This document shows, piece after piece, positions 1 to 8,161 of a stretch of DNA of 64,000 bases. The notes below the pieces were generated by a model. It did no database searches and was not told the origin of the DNA. It saw nothing but the letters and a program-made list of their open reading frames with translations. A program made the translations under genes and the position numbers. The stretch comes from Nocardia sp. BMG111209 (GTDB taxonomy: Bacteria; Actinomycetota; Actinomycetes; Mycobacteriales; Mycobacteriaceae), in contig NZ_KB907308.1 of NCBI RefSeq assembly GCF_000381925.1, positions 372,001 through 436,000 on the forward strand, written 5' to 3'. The number at the start of each line of letters is the position of its first letter. Position 1 is the stretch's first letter.

Positions 1-2
1 AC

Positions 3-1181
3 TTCCAGTCCGCGCTGGCCGGATTCGACGGAATCACCTGGTGCGCCTGGCATTCCGGGCCGGAGCCGGACAATGCGCTGGGCCGGGCGGCGGCCGCCTT
101 CCCGGCCGGGCCGCTGCCGAGCCCGCGGCGGCCGGGCATCGTGGTGATCCTCACCAGCGGTTCCAGCGGTACCCCGAAGGGTGCGCCGCGGGAATCACCC
201 AACCCGCTGCTGCTGCCCGCGGGACTGCTGTCGCGCATCCCGCTGCGGCGCGGCGATCGAATCCTGTTGTCGGCGCCGGTCTTCCACGGCTGGGGGCTGA
301 TCATCACCACGATCGCGCTGCTGCTCGGCGCGGAGGTGGTGTTGCAGCGGCGCTTCGACGCCGGGCGCGCGCTGGACGAACTGACGGCGCGGCGGTGCAC
401 CGTCTTCGTCGCGGTGCCGACGATGGTGCGCCGGGTGCTCGCGCTCGGGGATCGGCTCGCCGCAGCGGATCTGAGCGCGCTGCGCATCGTCGGCAGCGGC
501 GGGGCCCGGCTGGATCAGGAGGTGGTCCGGCAGGTCTTCGAGGCGTTCGGGCCGGTGCTGCACAACCTGTACGGGTCCACCGAGGCGTCCTACATCAGCA
601 TCGCGACCCCGGCCGATCTGCTGCACGCCCCCGACTGCGCGGGCCGGCCCGCGCTCGGGATCTCGGTCCGCATCGCCGCCGAGGACGGCCGCCCGCTGCC
701 GTCGAACACCAACGGTCGCATCCTGGTTCGCACATCCGGTCAGGTCACCGAGTACACCGACGGCAGCAGCCGGGCGATGATCGACGGCTTCCTGGACACG
801 GGCGACCGCGGTCATCTGGACGAGCGCGGCCGCCTCTACGTGACCGGCCGCTCGGACGGCATGATCGTCTCCGGCGGCGAGAACGTCTTCCCGGAGGAGG
901 TCGAGCTGGTCCTGCAACGACATCCGCGCGTCGCGGACGCCGTCGTGGTACCGGTCGCCGACGCCGACTTCGGGCAGCGGCTGCGCGCCTATCTGGTCGC
1001 GGCCGACAACGGCACGGGCACAGGCGATCTCGACATCGCCGAGGTCCGGGCCCGACTGAGCGTGGAACTGCCGCGCTCCCGGATGCCACGCGACATCATC
1101 GTGGTGGCCGAACTACCCCGTGGCGCCTCCGGAAAAGTGTTGCGCCGCACGCTGGAAGAACTCGAGAGGAGTCATCCGTGA
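3..1181 (+). CDS. Acyl-CoA synthetase / AMP-dependent ligase, 5' end outside window
   Basis: ANL-superfamily adenylate-forming enzyme, expected to activate a carboxylic acid with ATP and load it onto CoA or a carrier. The frame is open from base 3, so the N-terminus lies outside the window. Visible motifs in order: the phosphate-binding loop TSGSSGTPKG, the GSGGARLD segment, the adenine motif YGSTEAS, the DTGDRGHLDERGRLYVTGR hinge region, SGGENVFPEEVE, and the C-terminal GASGKVLRRTL with its catalytic lysine. The ATG at 141 is internal, because conserved upstream sequence continues in frame. The stop overlaps the next gene's GTG (GTGA), so the two are translationally coupled. The fatty-acyl versus aryl substrate cannot be told from this fragment. 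Confidence 0.88.
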   Translation, partial: FQSALAGFDGITWCAWHSGPEPDNALGRAAAAFPAGPLPSPRRPGIVVILTSGSSGTPKGAPRESPNPLLLPAGLLSRIPLRRGDRILLSAPVFHGWGLIITTIALLLGAEVVLQRRFDAGRALDELTARRCTVFVAVPTMVRRVLALGDRLAAADLSALRIVGSGGARLDQEVVRQVFEAFGPVLHNLYGSTEASYISIATPADLLHAPDCAGRPALGISVRIAAEDGRPLPSNTNGRILVRTSGQVTEYTDGSSRAMIDGFLDTGDRGHLDERGRLYVTGRSDGMIVSGGENVFPEEVELVLQRHPRVADAVVVPVADADFGQRLRAYLVAADNGTGTGDLDIAEVRARLSVELPRSRMPRDIIVVAELPRGASGKVLRRTLEELERSHP

Positions 1182-1996
1182 CCCGCTTCGTCATCGCCGG
1201 GAAGGTGGCCGTCGTCACCGGCGGCGCCCGCGGCATCGGCCGTGCGATCGCCGCCGCGCTGCTGGCCCAGGGCGCGCACGTCGCCATCGGCGACATCGAC
1301 ACCGTGACGGTGAAGACCACCGCCGGCGACCTCGGCATCCTGGGCGACACCATGGATGTCACCGATCCCGCCTCGGTCGCGGCCTTCCTCGAACTGGTGC
1401 AGCGCGAACTCGGCCCGGTCGACCTCTGGATCAACAACGCGGGCATCATGCCGATCGGCCGGGTGCTGGAGCAGTCCGACGCGCTGGTCCGCCGCACCGT
1501 GGACATCAACGTGCACGGCGTGATCAACGGCAGCCGGGCAGCCGCCCGCGCGATGACCGGCCGCGGCGGCCGCATCGTGAACATCGCCTCGATCGCCGGG
1601 CGTATCCCGGCGCCGGGTATGGCGCTCTACAACGCCACGAAGTTCGCGGTGGTCGGCTTCAGCGAGGCGCTCGACGCCGAACTGGCGGATCAGGACATCC
1701 GGGTGTCGGCGGTCCTGCCGTCGTTCACCGCCACCGAACTCATCAGCGGGATCACGGTCAACCGGCTCAGCAAACCGGTGGCACCCGAACAGATCGCGGC
1801 CGCGGTGGTCTCGGTACTCGCGCACGGCCGTCGCCAGGCGGTGATTCCGGGCAGCCTCGCGCCCAGCGCCGCGATGTGGGCGATGCTGCCGCGACCGGTG
1901 AGCCGATTCCTGCGCCGCATCGCCGGATTCGAGGACGCCTTCCTGCACAGCGACGGGACCCGCGCCGCCTACGACGCCCGCATCGCGGGCGAGTGA
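1178..1996 (+). CDS. Short-chain dehydrogenase/reductase (SDR)
   Basis: Classical NAD(P)-dependent SDR of 272 residues. It has the Rossmann dinucleotide loop TGGARGIG (residues 14-21), the NNAG motif, and the catalytic triad Ser138, Tyr151 and Lys155 (YNATK). The C-terminal part resembles mycobacterial SDRs annotated as fatty-acyl or alcohol dehydrogenases. The GTG start overlaps the stop of the upstream acyl-CoA ligase, which argues that both act on the same acyl substrate. A longer frame opens upstream, but that part is the shadow of the ligase. Substrate unknown. Confidence 0.9.
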   Translation: MTRFVIAGKVAVVTGGARGIGRAIAAALLAQGAHVAIGDIDTVTVKTTAGDLGILGDTMDVTDPASVAAFLELVQRELGPVDLWINNAGIMPIGRVLEQSDALVRRTVDINVHGVINGSRAAARAMTGRGGRIVNIASIAGRIPAPGMALYNATKFAVVGFSEALDAELADQDIRVSAVLPSFTATELISGITVNRLSKPVAPEQIAAAVVSVLAHGRRQAVIPGSLAPSAAMWAMLPRPVSRFLRRIAGFEDAFLHSDGTRAAYDARIAGE

Positions 1997-2007
1997 ACGC
2001 ACCGCTA

Positions 2008-2060
2008 CCGCGGTGACCCCGCCCCGGACCGCTCATACGCGCCGGACGGGGTCGCCGCGG
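2008..2060. terminator. Imperfect hairpin between convergent genes
   Basis: Arms beginning CCGCGG (2008-2013) and ending CCGCGG (2055-2060) pair over about 20 bp with three mismatches, including GACCCCG against CGGGGTC. It lies between the SDR stop (1996) and the convergent regulator stop (2066), so it could serve both. No T-tract, as is usual in high-GC actinobacteria. Confidence 0.5.
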
Positions 2061-2065
2061 ACGGA

Positions 2066-2929
2066 TCACTTCAACTGATCCGCGGCCTCGGTGACGAGGG
2101 TGACCGAATCGCGCGGGCTCAGCGCCATCGCGCGCAACTGGTCGAACATGACGCCGAAGCGGCGCACGCCGTCGCGGCCCTCCACGATGTCGTCGCCCGC
2201 GGCGCCCTCGATGTAGACCAGTTCCGGATCCGCCGGATCCTGGAAGTCGAGCACCACGAACGAACCGATCATCGCCGGATGCGCGCCCGCCTCGAACGGC
2301 AGCACCTGCAGGATCACGTTCCGCTTCTCGGACTCGTCGATCAGGCGCAGCAGCTGCTCACGCATCACGTCCGGGCCGCCGACCACCCGCCGGATCGCGG
2401 CCTCGTCCAGCACCACCCACAACTCCAGCGGCCGGTCCTGCCGGGTCAGCACCTTGGCCCGCTCGAACCGGGCCCGCAGGCGCTGCTCGATCACGGAACT
2501 CTCCGCCTTCGGCATGGTGGTGTCCAGAACCGCCCACGCATACCTCTCGGTCTGCAGAAGTCCGGGGATAAAGGACATTTCGAACAGCCGCGCCGACAAT
2601 GCCGCATTCTCGAAGTTGATGAAGGCCGCGTAGACATCCGAGACGGCCGCCTCGAACGGCCGCGACATGCCCGGCTTCTGCGCCTCCTGCAGCAACTGCA
2701 GGGCATCCGCGCGGCGCTCGTCGTCGACCTCGTACAGGTCGAGCATCGCCATCAGCGTGCGCCGCTGCGGCCGCGCCTGCGCGGTCTCGATGCGGTACAA
2801 CGTCGTCACGTTGATGCCGCTCCGGGCGCTGACCTCCTCTTTACTGACGCCGGCCAGCTCCCGCAGCTCCGTCAGCAGCACGGCCAGCCGCCGCAACTGC
2901 ACGGTGAGCACGGTGCGTTTCCCTGCCAT
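2066..2929 (-). CDS. XRE-family regulator with C-terminal DUF5753
   Basis: Helix-turn-helix protein of 287 residues. Residues about 10-65 form a Cro/CI-type HTH (LRELAGVSKEEVSARSGIN, then TLYRIE). The remainder matches the DUF5753 ligand or partner domain common in actinobacteria (MSFIPGLLQTERYA, LWVVLDEAAIRR, IGSFVVLDF). The start at 2929 is preferred over 2971 because GGAGGT lies a suitable distance upstream. Such proteins in Streptomyces and Nocardia often regulate a small adjacent gene. Here the partner is the divergent DUF4254 gene, and the gap between them carries two inverted repeats that could be its operators. Confidence 0.88.
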   Translation of the reverse strand: MAGKRTVLTVQLRRLAVLLTELRELAGVSKEEVSARSGINVTTLYRIETAQARPQRRTLMAMLDLYEVDDERRADALQLLQEAQKPGMSRPFEAAVSDVYAAFINFENAALSARLFEMSFIPGLLQTERYAWAVLDTTMPKAESSVIEQRLRARFERAKVLTRQDRPLELWVVLDEAAIRRVVGGPDVMREQLLRLIDESEKRNVILQVLPFEAGAHPAMIGSFVVLDFQDPADPELVYIEGAAGDDIVEGRDGVRRFGVMFDQLRAMALSPRDSVTLVTEAADQLK

Positions 2930-2977
2930 CGATACACTGACCTCCAGCCGTACCTCAGCTACCCGATGCATTTCCTA

Positions 2978-3022
2978 GAACGCATTTTTGCGTTCCAGCC
3001 CTTGTGTTCTTGCATCTGCAAG
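2978..3022. promoter_or_regulatory. Two inverted repeats in the XRE/DUF4254 divergent promoter region
   Basis: GAACGCA-tttt-TGCGTTC (2978-2995) and CTTGCA-tc-TGCAAG (3009-3022) lie within a clearly AT-richer stretch (about 2965-3120) between the two divergent starts. Perfect arms and the position make them candidate operators for the adjacent XRE regulator. No binding evidence is available. Confidence 0.5.
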
Positions 3023-3143
3023 TAGCATCATGCATGTCAAGCCTAGTTCTGAAACACCGATCCCATGACCGGTATAGCTGAATCCGGAGACCAATCATGT
3101 TGGTGCGATTAGTGATACATCTGGCTGTGCAGGGGGCGCCGCG

Positions 3144-3587
3144 ATGACGATGTCGATTGCCGGGGTGCTGCCGACCGCACCGCAACTGCTGTGCGCGTTC
3201 CAGGGGCGCCGCTTCCAGGACCGGGTCCTGTTGCGGTCGGCACGCGCGCTGGCCGAGTTGCACACGCGGCGGACGGAGATCCACGACCCCTTGATGGTCA
3301 CCGAGATCGATTGCCGCCGTAGTGAACTCGTCGAGGACATCAACGACTGGGTGGAGCAGGAGCTGCCACAGCATCGTAACGGCGCCTCGCTGCACACCGA
3401 GAGCCTGGGTGCGGTGGTCGATCGCATGGCCCGCAGCTGGGTCGACGCCAACCTGGCGATCGATCGCGACGGACCGCGCAGTGACAATACCCATAAACAC
3501 TGGTACCACCTGGCCGAACTGGTGGACGGTTACACTGATCTCGTGATCGACGTGGCCGGTGGCCGGCGTCGGTTGCCCGAGCAGTGA
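3144..3587 (+). CDS. DUF4254 family protein
   Basis: Protein of 147 residues, mostly helical and charged, of the DUF4254 family found in Nocardia, Rhodococcus and Mycolicibacterium. Visible hallmarks are LHTRRTEIHD, EIDCRRSELVEDINDWV, LHTESLGAVVDRMA and NTHKHWYHLAELVDGYTDL. No signal peptide or membrane segment. The biochemical function is unknown to me. Divergent orientation from an XRE/DUF5753 regulator is the only functional hint. Confidence 0.85.
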   Translation: MTMSIAGVLPTAPQLLCAFQGRRFQDRVLLRSARALAELHTRRTEIHDPLMVTEIDCRRSELVEDINDWVEQELPQHRNGASLHTESLGAVVDRMARSWVDANLAIDRDGPRSDNTHKHWYHLAELVDGYTDLVIDVAGGRRRLPEQ

Positions 3588-3715
3588 ATCACCACCGAAC
3601 GCGTTGACGCACACGGTCATTCCCTGCCAGCGGTAACGTCACCGAGCGGCCGTGCGCGGCCCCGGTCCGGGACGTTGCCCGCCAGGTACGGCGGGCGCAA
3701 CGAGGCGCCCCGCCC

Positions 3716-3748
3716 GGCGTGCCGCGTAGTCGACTGGCGCGGCACGCC
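3716..3748 (-). terminator. Hairpin downstream of ABC permease operon
   Basis: Perfect 11-bp arms GGCGTGCCGCG (3716-3726) and CGCGGCACGCC (3738-3748) around an 11-nt loop. It sits 19 bp past the stop of the minus-strand permease at 3767 and may also serve the convergent DUF4254 gene. No T-run. The rest of 3588-3766 shows no gene. Confidence 0.55.
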
Positions 3749-3766
3749 CGCCCTCGGCCGCATCGC

Positions 3767-4624
3767 TCAGGCCCGGCTCGCCCGCCGGTAGCCGACCGCC
3801 GCCGGTACCGCGAACAACGCCATCGCCGCCACCGACCACACCACGGTCGCCAGCAGCGGCCCCCGTACCGGACCGCCCACCGCCAGTCCGCGCATGGCGT
3901 CGACCGCACAGCTCATCGGCTGATGCGCGACGAACGGTTTCACCCAGTCCGGGTACGCGGTCAGCGGCACGAATCCGGTGCAGAAGAACATCAGCATCGA
4001 CGAGCCCAGCGAAATCGCCTCCACCAGAGTCCCTTTCGCTGTGTACACCGCCGCCGTGGTGACCGCCGTGGCGAAGGCCAGGCCGTAGATCAGGGGCACG
4101 CTCACCAGCGCCAGCGCCGCCGGCAGGCCCTGCCGGAACCGGAAACCGAGGATCGAGCCGACGCCGAACAGCACCGCGGTGCAGAGCAGGATCCGCACAC
4201 CCTCGGCGCAGATCCGGGCCAGCACGCCGGAGGCCCGATGCACCGGCAGCACCCAGAACCGCGCCAGCAACCCGGCATCGCGCTCGCGGCCCAGCGTCAC
4301 CGCACCGGCGAGCGAGCCGGACATCACCGACACCAGGGTGGTCATCGGCACCGTGCCGTACAGCGCGTTGATCCCGGAGAAGGTCGAGATCTGCCCGCCC
4401 AGTACGGAATTCAGGATGATCAGCAACAGCGTCGGGAACAGCAGCGCCTGCGTCATCGTCACCGGATCCCGGCGCCAGCGCAACAACAGCCGCCGGGTCT
4501 GGATCGCGGTCTGGGGCACCAGCCGGGACCAGGTCTCGGTCCGGGCCGGCGCGATCGGCATCGGGGCCCGCTCCGCGACCGCCGCCGTCCGGGCCGGGGC
4601 CGGACGGGTACCCACGGGGATCAT
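3767..4624 (-). CDS. ABC-2 type transporter permease (DrrB/DrrC-like), second of a pair
   Basis: Integral membrane permease of 285 residues with six predicted helices. It begins after a basic cytoplasmic stretch (RLLLRWRRDPVTMTQALLFP) typical of DrrB/DrrC-type ABC-2 permeases, which export drugs or lipids with a DrrA-like ATPase. The start at 4624 is chosen because it gives an exact ATGA overlap with the upstream permease; the frame also stays open to 4690. Both permeases share the RDPVT/NGEVLMAVLAPT-type N-terminus and the FVPxxxxPxWxxxFxxxQPxS block. No ATP-binding gene lies on either side. Confidence 0.85.
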   Translation of the reverse strand: MIPVGTRPAPARTAAVAERAPMPIAPARTETWSRLVPQTAIQTRRLLLRWRRDPVTMTQALLFPTLLLIILNSVLGGQISTFSGINALYGTVPMTTLVSVMSGSLAGAVTLGRERDAGLLARFWVLPVHRASGVLARICAEGVRILLCTAVLFGVGSILGFRFRQGLPAALALVSVPLIYGLAFATAVTTAAVYTAKGTLVEAISLGSSMLMFFCTGFVPLTAYPDWVKPFVAHQPMSCAVDAMRGLAVGGPVRGPLLATVVWSVAAMALFAVPAAVGYRRASRA

Positions 4625-5466
4625 CGCTGCCTCCGCACGGCCAGCAGGATCACGGCGCCGCCACCGACGCCGAGGCCGGCGACGGTCCACAGTACGCCGG
4701 GCCCGAGCAGTGACCAGGTCACCGGCGGCGGATGCCCCGGCCGGTCACCCGCGAGCGCTCGCATCACGCCGACGAACTGCGAGACCGGCTGATTGCGCGC
4801 GAAACCCCGCATCCAGGCTGGGAATTGGAAGGCCGGGACGAATCCGGTGGACACCATGCCGAGGATCAGCTGCGGCAGCACCAGCATCTGCGTGGCCGCC
4901 TCCGGACTGCCCGACAGCCCGCCCGCCAGATCGCCCAGCGCGCCGAGCAATACCCCGAGCGACAACGCGAAGACCACGAAAGCCGCGGTCTGCCAACAGC
5001 TTCCGTAGAACCGGAAGCCGATCACGTAGCCGCACACCATCGCCGCGGCCAGCGAGATCGCCGTACGGTAGAGCACCGCCGCCGTGCGCGCGACCAACGG
5101 CGCGATCAGCGGCATCGGCATGGTGGCGAACCGGGTGTCCAGGCCGTCGCGGGCGTCGCTGGCCGACCGGAACGCCGCGGTGGTCGCGCAGAACGCCACC
5201 GCCTGCATCACGATCATCGGCATCAGGAACTGCGCGTACGAGCCGGATCCGTGCCCGACGAAGCTCATCACCCGATTCAGCGGGATGTAGAAGCCGACCG
5301 TGAACACCGTCGGCGCGAGCACCGCCATCAGCACCTCGCCGTTGCGCACCGACGGCCGGATCAGCCGCAGCGACAGCACCCAGCACTGGCGGACCGCGGA
5401 CGGCCGCGGCGGTGCGGGCACCCCGCGGTATCCCGCTGTCACCGTGTCGATCACCTCGACGCTCAT
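4621..5466 (-). CDS. ABC-2 type transporter permease (DrrB/DrrC-like), first of a pair
   Basis: Membrane protein of 281 residues with about six helices, homologous to its downstream neighbour. It has SVRNGEVLMAVLAPTVFTVGFYIPLNRVM at the first helix and GFVPAFQFPAWMRGFARNQPVSQFVG near the end, the conserved drug- or lipid-export permease signature. It ends in an ATGA overlap with the second permease, so the two are co-translated and probably form a heterodimeric channel. The ATPase that should power them is absent from the local operon. The upstream region 5467-5638 is a divergent promoter region with no feature I recognise. Confidence 0.85.
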   Translation of the reverse strand: MSVEVIDTVTAGYRGVPAPPRPSAVRQCWVLSLRLIRPSVRNGEVLMAVLAPTVFTVGFYIPLNRVMSFVGHGSGSYAQFLMPMIVMQAVAFCATTAAFRSASDARDGLDTRFATMPMPLIAPLVARTAAVLYRTAISLAAAMVCGYVIGFRFYGSCWQTAAFVVFALSLGVLLGALGDLAGGLSGSPEAATQMLVLPQLILGMVSTGFVPAFQFPAWMRGFARNQPVSQFVGVMRALAGDRPGHPPPVTWSLLGPGVLWTVAGLGVGGGAVILLAVRRQR

Positions 5467-5638
5467 CGTCTCCCGCTCTCGTTCGACAACCGGTCCCCCA
5501 CTGCCGGATCGGGTTTCATCTCACCAGAGTCATCGCAACCGGCGGCGCATCCGCAGCGGTATCGGCAGGTCTCGTGCTGTCAACCCCCGTCGGCACGAAT
5601 CCGGCGCCGCCACGCCACCGGCCGGGCGTCGGCGCATT

Positions 5639-6151
5639 ATGCTGTCCGCCGTGTTCGAACCCCAGTCAGCCGTCGCGCCCCATCCGGACATCGCCCACCT
5701 CGCCCCGCTGCTGGGGACCTGGCGCGGCTCGGGTCACGGTGAGTATCCGACGATCGAAGCGTTCGACTATCACGAGGAGATCCGGTTCGGTCACGTCGGC
5801 CGCCCGTTCCTGACCTACCGGCAGCGCACCCGGCACGCGGGCGACGGTCGCTCCCTGCACGCGGAGACCGGATATCTGCGCAGCGCGGGACCCGATCGCG
5901 TGGAACTGATCCTGGCCCATCCGACCGGGGTCACCGAAATCTGCGAGGGCAGTGTGAAGGTCACCGACGACGGACTGCAACTGGATCTCGACTCCACGCA
6001 CATCGGGGTGAGCACCTCCGCGAAGCTCGTGACGGCACTGGGCCGCTCGCTGGTGCTGACCGACGACACCATCGACTACACGCTGCGGATGGCGGCGGTC
6101 GGGCAACCGACACGCCATCACCTTGCCGCCAGTTTGCGGCGAACCGGTTAA
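5639..6151 (+). CDS. Nitrobindin-like heme-binding beta-barrel protein (FABP-like)
   Basis: Single-domain beta-barrel of 170 residues in the nitrobindin/THAP4-C (DUF1794) family. Characteristic features are LAPLLGTWRGSGHGEYPTI with the GxWxGxG barrel motif, FDYHEEIRFGHVGRPFLTY, and HLHAETGYLR-type strands. A C-terminal His pair (about residues 159-160, in RHHLAASL) aligns with the proximal heme ligand. The family binds ferric heme and is proposed to sense or detoxify NO and peroxynitrite. The ATG at 5639 has no strong ribosome site; a GTG at 5651 is the alternative. Confidence 0.87.
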   Translation: MLSAVFEPQSAVAPHPDIAHLAPLLGTWRGSGHGEYPTIEAFDYHEEIRFGHVGRPFLTYRQRTRHAGDGRSLHAETGYLRSAGPDRVELILAHPTGVTEICEGSVKVTDDGLQLDLDSTHIGVSTSAKLVTALGRSLVLTDDTIDYTLRMAAVGQPTRHHLAASLRRTG

Positions 6152-6322
6152 TATCGGAAATCTAGGGCGTGACCTGCGGCATAGCCAATATTGGGCTGCA
6201 CCTCCGGATGCGGTGGGCTTGTCGGACGGGAGTTTCCCGTTCTACCGTGTCCATGTCAGCTATTAGTTGGCAAACAGATGGTTCGAACTCTTCCCGACTC
6301 AGACCGATAAGGGAGAAGGAAT

Positions 6323-6478
6323 ATGAAGCGTTCGACGCTGACCCTCATCACCGCAGGCATGATCCTGGCCGGGACAGGCGCCGTCGAGCTGCTGGGCGAC
6401 GCCTCCGCGGGGGCGACGTCGCCCGGCGACCTCGCCGCCACGATCAACGCTCACGGAACGGAGGTGCAATCGCCGTAA
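6323..6478 (+). CDS. Small putative secreted peptide (51 aa)
   Basis: Unrecognised 51-residue product beginning MKRSTLTLITAGMILAG. A basic N-terminus, a hydrophobic core and small residues (GDASAGAT) fit a Sec signal peptide leaving a mature piece of about 20 residues. AGAAGGA sits 5 nt before the ATG. A CCAATATTGG palindrome lies upstream at 6185-6194. A strong hairpin follows 25 bp after the stop, so it looks like a self-contained transcription unit. No family assigned. Confidence 0.6.
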   Translation: MKRSTLTLITAGMILAGTGAVELLGDASAGATSPGDLAATINAHGTEVQSP

Positions 6479-6503
6479 CGATCCCACGAGCACGAAGCGA
6501 CCA

Positions 6504-6544
6504 CGTGAACCGGATGCGCCCCTGCAGAGCGCATCCGGTTCACG
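6504..6544. terminator. 16-bp perfect hairpin between convergent genes
   Basis: Perfect 16-bp arms (6504-6519 and 6529-6544, outer half CGTGAACCGGATGCGC) around a 9-nt loop. It lies between the 51-residue peptide gene (stop 6478) and the minus-strand DUF2631 gene (stop 6572). It is likely a bidirectional terminator, although no T-tract follows. Confidence 0.75.
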
Positions 6545-6571
6545 CTGTGTAGAGGCTGTGTAGAGAGAGCC

Positions 6572-6877
6572 CTACCTGGGCTTGCCCTGGAGGAAGGAGT
6601 CGCGGATGAGGACGCCGGCGAGGGCGGCGGCGAAACCGATCAGGTAGATGTCCTCGACGTGACCCTTGTGGTTGCCGATGAGCATGCACAGCAGGATCAC
6701 CACGACAACCCAGCCCGCGCGGCGGAAGGTCTTGCGCGACTCGCCGCTCCAGCCCCAGGCGGCGGACGGAACCTCGGCGGGGTCGACCTTCGTGACGACG
6801 GCGCTCTTTGCCGGTTCCAGTTCCGTGGACACGTTCGCTCCCATCGGTTCGGGTAATGGTGCATTACCGCCTGCCAT
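6572..6877 (-). CDS. DUF2631 family membrane protein
   Basis: Protein of 101 residues with an acidic N-terminal region, the [16 protein letters not shown] motif and two transmembrane helices ([13 protein letters not shown] and [14 protein letters not shown]). This matches DUF2631, a family confined to actinobacteria and usually encoded beside dxr and rip1, as here. Function unknown. The ATG at 6844 is an alternative start. An inverted repeat GGTAATG-gtg-CATTACC (6852-6868) sits just upstream of that alternative start, either in the leader or within codons. Confidence 0.85.
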   Translation of the reverse strand: MAGGNAPLPEPMGANVSTELEPAKSAVVTKVDPAEVPSAAWGWSGESRKTFRRAGWVVVVILLCMLIGNHKGHVEDIYLIGFAAALAGVLIRDSFLQGKPR

Positions 6878-6988
6878 CGTCGCATACGACCGAGTGTCGT
6901 AGCCAGTTGGGCCACTGCCGGTGTCGCCGCCGCAACGGGTTCACCGGTCCGGGGTCTTCGGGGAATCGCGGCGGGTGACAATGGGTGC

Positions 6989-8128
6989 GTGTCCGACGTC
7001 GTGAGAGTCCTGCTGCTGGGCAGCACCGGTTCCATTGGCACCCAGGCGCTGGAGGTGATCGCCGCCGATCCGGATCGGTTCCGGGTCGCCGGGCTCGCCG
7101 CCCGCGGCGGCAACACCGGCCTACTCGCCGAACAGATCCGGGTCACCGGCGCCACCGAGGTCGCGGTGGCCGATCCGGCCGCCGCGGCGGAACTCGGTGT
7201 GGCACTGAGCGGTCCGGGCGCGGTCACCGAACTCGTGCGCCGCACCGACGCCGACGTGGTGCTCAACGCGCTGGTCGGCTCGCTCGGACTGGAACCCACG
7301 CTGGCCACGCTGGAATCCGGGCGGCGGCTCGCGCTCGCCAACAAGGAGTCGCTGGTGGCCGGCGGATCGCTGGTGACCCGCGCGGCGGCCCCGGGGCAGA
7401 TCGTCCCGGTCGACTCCGAACATTCGGCGATGGCGCAGTGCCTGCGCTCGGGGCGGGCGGCCGAGGTCGATCGGCTGGTGCTCACCGCCTCCGGCGGGCC
7501 GTTCCGGGGGTGGAGCCGGGCGATGCTGGAATCGGTGAATCCGGCCGAGGCCAAGACCCACCCGACCTGGTCGATGGGCCCGATGAACACGCTGAATTCG
7601 GCCACCCTGGTGAACAAGGGGCTCGAGCTGATCGAGGCGCACATGTTGTTCGGGGTGCCGTACGACCACATCGATGTGACCGTGCATCCGCAGTCGATCG
7701 TGCATTCGATGGCGACCTTCACCGACGGCTCGACCATCGCCCAGGCCAGCCCGCCGGATATGCGGCTGCCGATCGCGCTCGCGCTGGGCTGGCCCGATCG
7801 GGTGCCGGGGACCCTGGCCCCGCTGGATTTCACGCAGGCGTTCACCTGGGAATTCGCCCCGGTCGACGACGAGGTCTTCCCGGCCGTCGAACTCGCGCGC
7901 CGGGCCGGACAGGCCGGGGGCAGCGTGACGGCGACCTACAACGCGGCCAACGAGGTCGCCGTCGCGGCCTTCCTCGCCGGGCGCATCCGATTCCCGCAGA
8001 TCGTCGACACGGTGACCCGCGTGGTCGAGTCGGCCGACATGTGGACCCCGGAACCGGCTACCTTGGACGAGGTGCTCGCCGCCGATGCGTGGGCGCGGGG
8101 ACTGGCGCGCTCCCTCGTGGACAATTGA
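6989..8128 (+). CDS. dxr: 1-deoxy-D-xylulose 5-phosphate reductoisomerase
   Basis: Second enzyme of the MEP isoprenoid pathway: it rearranges and reduces DXP to MEP with NADPH and a divalent metal. The 379 residues carry the NADPH loop GSTGSIG (11-17), the NKESLVAGG segment, VPVDSEHSA with the metal-binding acidic residues, the TASGGPF motif, and [24 protein letters not shown], all standard for Dxr. The GTG at 6989 is used. Another MEP gene, ispG, lies 2 kb downstream on the same strand, with the protease rip1 between. Confidence 0.97.
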   Translation: MSDVVRVLLLGSTGSIGTQALEVIAADPDRFRVAGLAARGGNTGLLAEQIRVTGATEVAVADPAAAAELGVALSGPGAVTELVRRTDADVVLNALVGSLGLEPTLATLESGRRLALANKESLVAGGSLVTRAAAPGQIVPVDSEHSAMAQCLRSGRAAEVDRLVLTASGGPFRGWSRAMLESVNPAEAKTHPTWSMGPMNTLNSATLVNKGLELIEAHMLFGVPYDHIDVTVHPQSIVHSMATFTDGSTIAQASPPDMRLPIALALGWPDRVPGTLAPLDFTQAFTWEFAPVDDEVFPAVELARRAGQAGGSVTATYNAANEVAVAAFLAGRIRFPQIVDTVTRVVESADMWTPEPATLDEVLAADAWARGLARSLVDN

Positions 8129-8161
8129 CGTAACGCGCATAGCAGGAAGGGTCGGTACCGG

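Noticed and set aside
41..1996. Single 651-residue reading frame joining the first two genes
   Set aside because: Only its second half codes (SDR from GTG 1178); the first part is out of frame with clear adenylate-forming-enzyme motifs.
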